Assembly: GCF_001426435.1 (NCBI RefSeq)
Contig: NZ_LMER01000001.1
Location: 320,752-384,751 of the forward strand
Length of the DNA: 64,000 nucleotides
Direction of reading: 5' to 3'
From: Angustibacter sp. Root456
GTDB taxonomy: Bacteria > Actinomycetota > Actinomycetes > Actinomycetales > Angustibacteraceae
The notes beneath the pieces are model-generated. The model saw only the letters and a list, made by a program, of their open reading frames with translations, had not been told where the DNA came from and ran no database searches. Every line of letters begins with the position of its first letter. Position 1 is the stretch's first letter. Shown here piece by piece: positions 7,414 through 14,146 of this stretch. The position numbers were made by a program, and so were the translations under genes.

Positions 7414-8861
7414 GACGGCGCACCCGACGGCTCGACGGGCGTCCGGGCCGGTGCGGCGACGCGCAGCGTCACCGTCATGGTGAGGCCGCCTCCGCGCGTC
7501 GCCGAGGGGGTGAGCGAGCCGCCCATCGCCTCGGTGAGCCCCTTGGCGATGGCCAGACCGAGCCCGGTGTGCTGCCCGCTCGCCCGGTCGTCGAGCCGCT
7601 GGAACGGCAGGAACATGCGCGCCCAGTCCGCTTCGGCGACGCCAGGCCCGTGGTCGACCACGGCGAGGTCGACCACCGCTCCGCGACGCCGGCCGACCAC
7701 GCGCACCTCGCTCGGCGCTGCGTGCGCGCAGGCGTTCGCGACCAGGTTGGCCAGCACGCGCTCGAGGAGCGCGGCGTCCGCCACCACGAACGACAGGTCG
7801 TCGGGCACGTCGTTCGCGACCGCGCTGACGTGGCGGTCGATGAGCACGCGCGCCACGACCTCGTCCGCGGCCACCGGCTCCGCGGACACCACGACGGCAC
7901 CGGCCTGCAGCCGGCTGAGGTCGAGCAGGTCGCTCACGAGGTCGGTGAGCCGGTCGGTGGAGCCCTCGATCGCCGCGAGCAGCTCGTCGCGCTCGTCGTC
8001 GCTCAGGGCGCTCCCGAGCCGCAGCGTGGTGACCGCGGTCTTCGTCGTGGCGAGTGGTGTGCGCAGGTCGTGACCCACTGCCGCGAGCAGGGCCGCACGC
8101 AACCGGTCTACCTCCGCGAGCTGCCGGGCGCGCGCCGCCTCGTCGGCCAGCACCTCGGCGTCCGCCGCCCGCGCGGCCGCGTGCGCCATCCCCCGCAGCA
8201 CGCGGCGATCCGCGGCGAAACCCACCGGCCCGTCTCCGACGACCTCGCGGCCCGCGCCGGCGTCGACGCGCACCGTGCCCGCGCCCACCGGGGGCCCGTA
8301 ACGGGCCACCACACGCGAGCTGCCACCGATCTCGCGCAGCTCCGCTCCGGTGAGTCCGAACGTCTGCGCGAGGTCGCGCAGGAGGCTCTCGGCGGTGCGC
8401 CCCACCAGCGGCTCCACGGCCACGCGTCCGAGCGCCTCGGCGTCCAGCTCGCTGCGCGCGGCTCGCGCCCGCTGGTCGGCGGCGGCATCGACCACCACGC
8501 TGACGATGGCGGCGACCGCCACGAACACCGACAGGGCGATGACCGAGTCACGGCTCTCGACGACGAAGGTGTGGAACGGCGGGGTGAGGAAGTAGTTGGC
8601 GAGCACGAAGGCCGCCGCCGCGGCGGCCAGACCGACCAGGACCCCGCCCACCGCCGCCACGAGCACGACGACCAGGAGGAACAGGAGCAGGACGCTGCCG
8701 AGACCCATGCTGCCTCGGGCCGCGACGAGAACCGCCGTGAGCGCCGGGAGAGCGACGACGGCGAGCCCCAGGCCGGTGGCGCGACGTCTGCCGGCGAGCG
8801 CGCCCGCCAGCGCCCGCAGCCCGCTGCGGTCACGGCCCGTCGACGTCGCAGACCTCGTCAC
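7410..8861 (-). CDS. KdpD-like sensor histidine kinase lacking the N-terminal sensor domains
   Basis: A 483-residue kinase. About residues 30-125 form the four-helix DUF4118 membrane module of KdpD, including ANYFLTPPFHTF. About 140-235 is a GAF-like region, followed by the dimerisation helix AVGHDLRTPLATTKTAV with phospho-acceptor His264. The ATPase domain is ANLVANACAHA, VVDHGPGVAEADW, GLGLAIAKGL. Full-length KdpD (about 850-900 residues) carries an N-terminal KdpD ATPase and a Usp domain that are absent here. The GTG start at 8861 overlaps the permease TGA (GTGA), so the three genes form one coupled operon. Sensing is therefore likely by the membrane module, or through the permease. Confidence 0.88.
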   Translation of the reverse strand: MTRSATSTGRDRSGLRALAGALAGRRRATGLGLAVVALPALTAVLVAARGSMGLGSVLLLFLLVVVLVAAVGGVLVGLAAAAAAFVLANYFLTPPFHTFVVESRDSVIALSVFVAVAAIVSVVVDAAADQRARAARSELDAEALGRVAVEPLVGRTAESLLRDLAQTFGLTGAELREIGGSSRVVARYGPPVGAGTVRVDAGAGREVVGDGPVGFAADRRVLRGMAHAAARAADAEVLADEAARARQLAEVDRLRAALLAAVGHDLRTPLATTKTAVTTLRLGSALSDDERDELLAAIEGSTDRLTDLVSDLLDLSRLQAGAVVVSAEPVAADEVVARVLIDRHVSAVANDVPDDLSFVVADAALLERVLANLVANACAHAAPSEVRVVGRRRGAVVDLAVVDHGPGVAEADWARMFLPFQRLDDRASGQHTGLGLAIAKGLTEAMGGSLTPSATRGGGLTMTVTLRVAAPARTPVEPSGAPS

Positions 8862-10813
8862 GAGTCGACTGTGACACGACGGTCCGGTGCCTCGTGGTCG
8901 GATCCCGCCGAGCGCAGCTGCCAGGGCACGCTCGTCACCATCACCCCGGGTCGGAACAGCAGTCGCGCCTTGAGCCGCAGCGCGGACTGGTTGTGCAGCA
9001 GGTGCTCCCACCAGTGGCCGACGACGTACTCGGGGATGAACACGGCCACGACGTCGCGCGGGCTCGTGCGACGCAGGTGCGCGATGTACTCCAGCACCGG
9101 GCCGGTGATGTCGCGGAACGGCGAGTCGAGCACCACGAGGTCGACGGGGACGTCGCGCGCCAGCCACTGCGCCCGCAGCTCCTCGGTCTCCCCCGGTGAG
9201 GTCTGCACCGTGAGAGCCGTGAGCGTCGTCGGGCGGGTGGCCCGGGCGTACGCCAGCGCCTGCAGCGTGGGAGCGTGCAGCTTCGAGACGAGCACGACGG
9301 TGTGCACTCGCGAGGGCAGCGAGACGCCGGCCGGCTGGGGTCGCAGCTCGCGCTCGACACGGCCGTAGTGCCGCTCGATCCCCTTCATCAGCGCGAAGAT
9401 GAGCGGCATCGCGATGACGACGATGTAGGCGCCGTGCGTGAACTTCGTGACCAGCACGACGACGAGCACGACCCCCGTCGCCCCGGCCCCGACGGCGTTG
9501 ACGGCCCGGGCCCGATGCAGGTGGGCCCGCTGCCCGGACGTCGACCGCCGCAGCTCGCAGGTCCAGTGCCGCACCATGCCCAGCTGGCTCAGGGTGAACG
9601 ACACGAAGACCCCGATGATGTACAGCTGGATCAGCCGGGTCGTCGACGCGGAGAAGGCGTAGATCAGGACACCCGCGAGCAGCGCCAGCACGACGATGCC
9701 GTTGGAGAACACCAGCCGGTCGCCGCGACGGTGCAGCTGGCGCGGCAGGTACCCGTCCCCACCCAGGATCGAGGCCAGGATCGGAAAGCCGTTGAACGCG
9801 GTGTTGGCCGCGAGCACCAGGATCGCAGCCGTGAACGCCTGCACCAGGAAGAAGCCGATCGAGCTGTGGCTGAAGACGGCTGCCCCGAGCTGGGCGATCA
9901 CGGTGCGCTGGTCGTAGCCGGCCGGTGCCCCGACGAGCCGGGCCGGGTCGTCGACGACGTGCACCTTCGACACCATGGCCAGCGCGGTGATGCCGGCGAA
10001 CATCGTGACGGTGAGCCCGCCCATGATCGCGAGGGTGGCCGCAGCGTTGCGGGCCTTGGGACGCCGGAAGCTCGGGACGCCGTTCGACACCGCCTCGACG
10101 CCGGTCAGGGCGGTGCAACCGGACGAGAAGGCACGCAGCAGCAGCGCCACGACCAACAGCCCTGAGGCGTGGTGGGTGGGCACCACGGAGAAGGCCGCCG
10201 ACTCGGCCACCGGCGCGTGACCCGTCAGCGCCCGGTAGCCACCGACTGCGAGCATCACGAACACCGACGCGACGAAGCCGTACGTCGGGATCGCGAAGAC
10301 CGTGCCGGACTCACGGACCCCGCGCAGGTTCATCACCGCGAGCACCGCGACGCAGGCCAGGCTCAGCGCGACGGCGTGCGGGGCGAGGGCGGGGAACGCG
10401 GACACGATGTTCGCCACGCCTGCCGCCACCGACACCGCGACGGTGAGCACGTAGTCGACCAGCAGCGCGCTCGCCGCCACGAGTGCGACGTTCGGGCCGA
10501 GGTTCTCGCGGCTCACCGTGTACGCGCCGCCGCCGTTCGGGTAGGCGTGGCAGGTCTGCCGGTACGACAGCACCACGACGCAGAGGAGCAGCACCACCGC
10601 CCCGGCGACCCAAGGCGCCAGGTGCAGCAGCGACAGTCCACCGAGGCTGAGGACGAGAAGGATCTCCTCGGTGGCGTAGGCGTTCGACGACAACGGGTCG
10701 CTGCAGAACACCGGCAGGGCGAGCTTCTTCGGCAGCAAGGTCTCCGAGAGCCGCTCGCTGCGCAGCCGTTCGCCGACGAGCAGCCGCTTCGGCATGGCGA
10801 TGAGGGTGGTCAC
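8858..10813 (-). CDS. kimA: KimA-like high-affinity potassium importer (APC superfamily)
   Basis: A 651-residue APC-fold permease with about 12 membrane segments (roughly residues 35-455) and a soluble C-terminal domain ending PEYVVGHWWEHLLHNQSALR. In B. subtilis KimA, residues D36, Y43, D117, T121 and S125 line the potassium path. Here D39, Y46, D120, T124 and S128 fall at the same places with a constant offset of three, and the SGCTALTGVEA motif is also kept. The C-terminal domain is the part that binds c-di-AMP in KimA; whether it does so here is unknown. The GTG at 10813 is used; ATG at 10795 is an alternative, and neither has a clear Shine-Dalgarno. It is the first gene of an operon with the KdpD-like kinase and KdpE. 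Confidence 0.88.
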   Translation of the reverse strand: MTTLIAMPKRLLVGERLRSERLSETLLPKKLALPVFCSDPLSSNAYATEEILLVLSLGGLSLLHLAPWVAGAVVLLLCVVVLSYRQTCHAYPNGGGAYTVSRENLGPNVALVAASALLVDYVLTVAVSVAAGVANIVSAFPALAPHAVALSLACVAVLAVMNLRGVRESGTVFAIPTYGFVASVFVMLAVGGYRALTGHAPVAESAAFSVVPTHHASGLLVVALLLRAFSSGCTALTGVEAVSNGVPSFRRPKARNAAATLAIMGGLTVTMFAGITALAMVSKVHVVDDPARLVGAPAGYDQRTVIAQLGAAVFSHSSIGFFLVQAFTAAILVLAANTAFNGFPILASILGGDGYLPRQLHRRGDRLVFSNGIVVLALLAGVLIYAFSASTTRLIQLYIIGVFVSFTLSQLGMVRHWTCELRRSTSGQRAHLHRARAVNAVGAGATGVVLVVVLVTKFTHGAYIVVIAMPLIFALMKGIERHYGRVERELRPQPAGVSLPSRVHTVVLVSKLHAPTLQALAYARATRPTTLTALTVQTSPGETEELRAQWLARDVPVDLVVLDSPFRDITGPVLEYIAHLRRTSPRDVVAVFIPEYVVGHWWEHLLHNQSALRLKARLLFRPGVMVTSVPWQLRSAGSDHEAPDRRVTVDS

Positions 10814-10852
10814 GACGCCACCGTGCCGCAGGGGGCTCAGGCACCGCTGACG

Positions 10853-10905
10853 TCTTGACGCCGCCTTGACGCCCAGGGCGCCGGCCCTGACCCGGCCTTG
10901 ACGCC
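10853..10905 (-). promoter_or_regulatory. Three direct repeats YCTTGACGCC upstream of kimA operon (putative KdpE sites)
   Basis: On the plus strand TCTTGACGCC lies at 10853-10862, CCTTGACGCC at 10864-10873 and CCTTGACGCC at 10896-10905. Start-to-start spacings are 11 and 32 bp, i.e. one and three helical turns. Tandem direct repeats at 11-bp spacing are the classic arrangement for OmpR/PhoB-family regulators. They lie 40-92 bp before the kimA start, and KdpE is encoded in the same operon, so autoregulation by KdpE is inferred. Confidence 0.6.
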
Positions 10906-10931
10906 TCAGCCGCCCCGGCGGCCGCTGGGCG

Positions 10932-12866
10932 TCAGAGCACCAGCTCGGGGCGGATGCGCGCGGGCGTCCACACCCGACGTCGGCGTGCGGCCACTGTCGA
11001 CAGCGCGAGCGCCCCGACCAGGCAGGCGGCGAGCACCAGCGCGTCGCGCGTCACGAGCGAGCCGAGACCGCCGTACAGCAGCTGACGCAACCCGTCGACG
11101 GCGTACGACATGGGCAGCACGTGGTGCAGCCCGTGCAGCGGCTCGGGGATCGTCTGCCACGGGAAGGTGCCGCCCGCGGTGACCAGCTGGGTCACCAGCA
11201 GCACCAGGCCGAGGAACTGACCCACTGCCCCGAACCACGCGTTGAGGGTCTGCACGATCGCCACGAAGGTCACCGACACCAGCACCAGGAAGCCGCAGGT
11301 CAGCGCGGCGTGGGCGGGCTCGATGCCCAGCCCGATCGCGATCGTTGCGAGCAGCGCCCCCATCTGCACGACCCCGACGAGCGCGGGCGTCAGCCACCCA
11401 CCGACCGCCACCCGCAGTGGCGCCTGGTTGGACGCGAGCGCGCGGTCGGACAGCGGACGCACCAGGAGGAACAGCACGTAGGCGCCGATCCACGCCGCGA
11501 GGGCCATGAAGAACGGCGCGAGCCCCGCGCCGTAGGTGCCCGCGCTCGCCTGCGAGGTGCTCGCGACGCGCACGGGATCGCCGATGGTGGAGGCGATGCG
11601 GTCGCGCGTGCTGGCCGAGGGGTCAGGGATGCGCGCGGCGCCGTCCTTCAGCCTCGTGCCGAGCTGGGACGCTCCGTCGGCGAGCCGGCGCGTACCGCCC
11701 GAGAGCTCGCCCGCGCCGTCCGACAGCCGGCGCGTGCCATCGGTGAGCTGCCGTGATCCGGCAGTGAGCTGGTCGGCTCCGCGCCGGGCGCTGGTGATGC
11801 CGCTCGACAGCGCAGACGCGTTGTCCGCCAACCGCTTCGTACCATCGGCCACCCGCTCGACCCCAGCAGCGAGCGCGTCGAGCCGACCGCTGCTCTGCTG
11901 GACGTCGCCGAGCGCCCGGTCGAGCGGCGCCCCAGCCGCGTCGTACCGGTCGAGCAGCGACTGCTGCTGATCCGCCGGAAGGTCCGTGGCGGCGAGCGCC
12001 TGCTGCAGCTGCGCGCGACCCTCGGTGTACCGCTGCGCTGCCAGCTGCGCCGCTGCGGCCACGTGACGTCCGCTCGCCTCGACCGCCGCGTCGCCGTCAG
12101 CGACCTGCCGCGCACCCTCGGCCAGCCGGCGGCTCTGCTCCGGCAGGTCACGGGTGCGGGAGTCGAGCGAGCTCAGACCGTCAGCGAGCCGTGAGCTCGC
12201 GGCGGCGAGCTGCTCTGCGCCGGCGTCCACGCGGGTGGCGCCGCTCGCCAGCTGCGCCGCGCCGTCGTGGGCCGACCGCGCGCCGTCGGCGAGCCGTCCG
12301 GCGCCCTCGGCCGCGTCGACCAGCCCCGCCCGCACCTGGCTCAGGCTGAGCATGAACCGTCCGGCGGCCTGCGCGCCGAGCCGGCGGGCGACGGCGTCAC
12401 GCACCTGCCCCGACACGTTCGTCGCGATGGTCGAGGCGAGGTAGGAGTTGGCGTCGTTCGTCGTCAGCCGCAACTGCGCCTGCTGGGGGCGCTGACGCTG
12501 CGGGCTGGTCAGTGCGGTGGTGAAGCCACGCGGGATCGTCAGCGCGAAGTCGTAGCGGCCGTCGCGTACACCCTGCTCGGCCGTGGTCGCCGAGACGCGG
12601 TGCCAGTCGAGGTTCGCCTTCTCCTGCAGGTCGTCGGCGACCCGGCGGCCGACGTTCGTGCGGTCGCCGTCGACGACGGCCCCGGAGTCCTCGACGACCA
12701 GCGCGGCGGGCACCCGATCCGTTGCGGCGTAAGGGTCGTGGTTGGCGTAGACGTACAGGCCGCCGTACAGCGTCGGCACGATCATGAGCGCGAGCACCGC
12801 GATGCGGGGCAGCCGACCGGCGGTGATGCGGCGCAACTCGGTCAGCGCGATGCGCAGGGCACTCAC
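10932..12866 (-). CDS. YhgE/Pip-family membrane protein (ABC-2 type exporter-like)
   Basis: A 644-residue protein. It has one N-terminal membrane segment (about residues 20-40), a large extracellular region, and five or six C-terminal segments (about 435-625) with the ABC-2 permease signature GTFPWQTIPEPLHGLHHVLP. The central 190-400 region is built from many LADG/LSDG/LSGG repeats spaced 7-11 residues apart, giving long amphipathic helices, as in the phage-infection protein Pip/YhgE. The family includes Pip of lactococci and EsaA-type proteins; in actinomycetes it is often next to an ATPase-like gene. Its ATG overlaps the upstream ATPase-like stop by four bases. The cargo is unknown. Confidence 0.85.
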   Translation of the reverse strand: MSALRIALTELRRITAGRLPRIAVLALMIVPTLYGGLYVYANHDPYAATDRVPAALVVEDSGAVVDGDRTNVGRRVADDLQEKANLDWHRVSATTAEQGVRDGRYDFALTIPRGFTTALTSPQRQRPQQAQLRLTTNDANSYLASTIATNVSGQVRDAVARRLGAQAAGRFMLSLSQVRAGLVDAAEGAGRLADGARSAHDGAAQLASGATRVDAGAEQLAAASSRLADGLSSLDSRTRDLPEQSRRLAEGARQVADGDAAVEASGRHVAAAAQLAAQRYTEGRAQLQQALAATDLPADQQQSLLDRYDAAGAPLDRALGDVQQSSGRLDALAAGVERVADGTKRLADNASALSSGITSARRGADQLTAGSRQLTDGTRRLSDGAGELSGGTRRLADGASQLGTRLKDGAARIPDPSASTRDRIASTIGDPVRVASTSQASAGTYGAGLAPFFMALAAWIGAYVLFLLVRPLSDRALASNQAPLRVAVGGWLTPALVGVVQMGALLATIAIGLGIEPAHAALTCGFLVLVSVTFVAIVQTLNAWFGAVGQFLGLVLLVTQLVTAGGTFPWQTIPEPLHGLHHVLPMSYAVDGLRQLLYGGLGSLVTRDALVLAACLVGALALSTVAARRRRVWTPARIRPELVL

Positions 12867-13513
12867 GCGGTCTCCTTCGAGGCGATGATGGCGCCGCCGA
12901 TCTCGGCGGCGGGTAGGTGGATGAGGCGGCCGGTGCCGAGGCCCACGGTGACGAGCACGCCGAGGCCCTTCGCGGCCAGCGCGTGCAGCGGTGGCAACCA
13001 GGCCTCTGGCGTCGCACCGTGTCGCTCGGGCAGCGTGACCACCAGGAAGCGGACGTCGGGACGCCGGGCCGCCAGCCCCGCGAGCAGAGCCACCCGGGTG
13101 CGCGCGTCGAGGGCGTCGAACCGGTGCGGCGGCTGCGCGAGGCCGAGCTCAGCCAGGACGTCGTGCACCGCCGACCGGCGCGTCGACAGTCCGGCGGTCG
13201 CCAGCTCCTCGACGACGACGGTCGTGACGGGCAGGGCGCCGTCCGGCTCGCTGACGCCCGGGACGTCGACGAGCGCCACGGCCCGCTGCAGGTGGCGCGC
13301 ACGGCTGTCGCCGTCGACGTCGACCGACCCCTCGTGCGCCAGCCGCCCGGCGAGCGCCAGCGCGAGAGCCGTGTGGCCGTGGCCCGGATCTCCTACTGCG
13401 GCAACAGCTTCGCCGGTCCGCACGATCACGTCCGTGGGTTCGAGCAGCGGCGCGTGACCGCCACCGACGGCCACGGCCCGCCCGGTCAGGATGCCTGCGA
13501 CCTGATCGCTCAC
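12863..13513 (-). CDS. Degenerate ABC-transporter ATPase-like protein
   Basis: A 216-residue protein with the layout of an ABC ATPase but lacking its catalytic residues. The P-loop reads GDPGHGHTAL, with His where the essential Lys should be. The LSGGQ signature position reads DALDARTRVALLAGL. The Walker B strand RFLVVTLPE ends without the usual Asp-Glu pair. ATP hydrolysis is therefore unlikely, although nucleotide binding cannot be excluded. The GTG start at 13513 overlaps the TetR stop (GTGA), and the 3' end overlaps the YhgE/Pip start, so the three genes are tightly coupled. It probably acts as a structural partner of the YhgE/Pip protein. The open frame extends to 13642 but the coupling supports 13513. 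Confidence 0.8.
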   Translation of the reverse strand: MSDQVAGILTGRAVAVGGGHAPLLEPTDVIVRTGEAVAAVGDPGHGHTALALALAGRLAHEGSVDVDGDSRARHLQRAVALVDVPGVSEPDGALPVTTVVVEELATAGLSTRRSAVHDVLAELGLAQPPHRFDALDARTRVALLAGLAARRPDVRFLVVTLPERHGATPEAWLPPLHALAAKGLGVLVTVGLGTGRLIHLPAAEIGGAIIASKETA

Positions 13514-14109
13514 AGCGCGGACACCAGCCGCTCGACGTGGTCGGAGGCGATCCCCAGCGCGCGCAGCACCGAACGGGTGGCCACCACGGCCGCCTGCTCC
13601 TCGGCGATCTCCCCCTGCGAGACCGCGTCGAACAGTCCCCACTGCATGGCCCGCACCAGCCGCACGACGGCGTCCGGGCCGGCGCCGTGCAGGTCGACCT
13701 GCGCTCCGGCCGCCACGACGAGCTCACGCAGGCGGGCGCGCACAGCTTGCGTGGCACCTGACACCTGCTCGCGGACCCCGGGTGCGCGCGAGAGGTCGGC
13801 GAGCCGGTGGTGGCTCGCCACGAGGGCCGAGGTCGCGTGCACGAAGACCGCGAGCGCCTCGACGGCGTCGTCGCACGTCGGCACGGCCGCCAACCGCTCG
13901 GCCGCCGCCGCGCCCACCTCGCGCGCCAGCTCGGCCAGCAGGTCCTCGCGGCTGGCGAAGTGCCCGTAGAGGGTGCGCCGCGAGACACCGGCGCGCGCGG
14001 CGATGTCGCTCAGGGACGCCTCGGGCGAGGCGCTGAGCACGTCGAGCGCGGCGTCGAGCACGGCGCGGCGGTTGGCCACGGCATCAGCGCGGCGCGAGGG
14101 GGTCGGCAC
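13510..14109 (-). CDS. TetR-family transcriptional regulator
   Basis: A 199-residue repressor. The N-terminal HTH is ADAVANRRAVLDAALDVL, then SLSDIAARAGVSRRTLYGHF (about residues 31-50). The remainder is a helical ligand domain ending with LGIASDHVERLVSAL. It is the first gene of the TetR / ATPase-like / YhgE-Pip operon and probably represses it from the palindrome at 14128-14145. The GTG start at 14109 is six bases from TACAGT on the minus strand. The GGAGGG between them is too close to act as a normal Shine-Dalgarno, so the transcript is probably leaderless. The ligand is unknown; efflux-type repressors in this position often sense lipophilic compounds. Confidence 0.9.
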   Translation of the reverse strand: MPTPSRRADAVANRRAVLDAALDVLSASPEASLSDIAARAGVSRRTLYGHFASREDLLAELAREVGAAAAERLAAVPTCDDAVEALAVFVHATSALVASHHRLADLSRAPGVREQVSGATQAVRARLRELVVAAGAQVDLHGAGPDAVVRLVRAMQWGLFDAVSQGEIAEEQAAVVATRSVLRALGIASDHVERLVSAL

Positions 14110-14115
14110 CCCTCC

Positions 14116-14145
14116 ACTGTAGATAGATTGCACACTGATGTGCAA
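14116..14145 (-). promoter_or_regulatory. Promoter and palindromic operator of the TetR operon
   Basis: On the minus strand a -35-like TTGCAC (14145-14140) is followed by TACAGT (14121-14116), with 18 bases between, six bases before GTG at 14109. The perfect palindrome TTGCACA-ctga-TGTGCAA at 14128-14145 covers the -35 and spacer, where a repressor would block polymerase. It starts two bases past the last codon of the upstream phosphatase gene. Confidence 0.65.
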
Positions 14146-14146
14146 C

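Noticed and set aside
7410-10118. One 902-residue fusion of permease end and kinase on the minus strand
   Set aside because: The first about 420 residues of that frame are out of phase with the true permease and lack protein character; GTG at 8861 with a GTGA overlap is the proper kinase start.
10814-10931. c-di-AMP (ydaO-type) riboswitch upstream of the kimA-like gene
   Set aside because: Only about 118 bp separate the genes, occupied by direct repeats and GC-rich sequence; none of the conserved ydaO core was seen.
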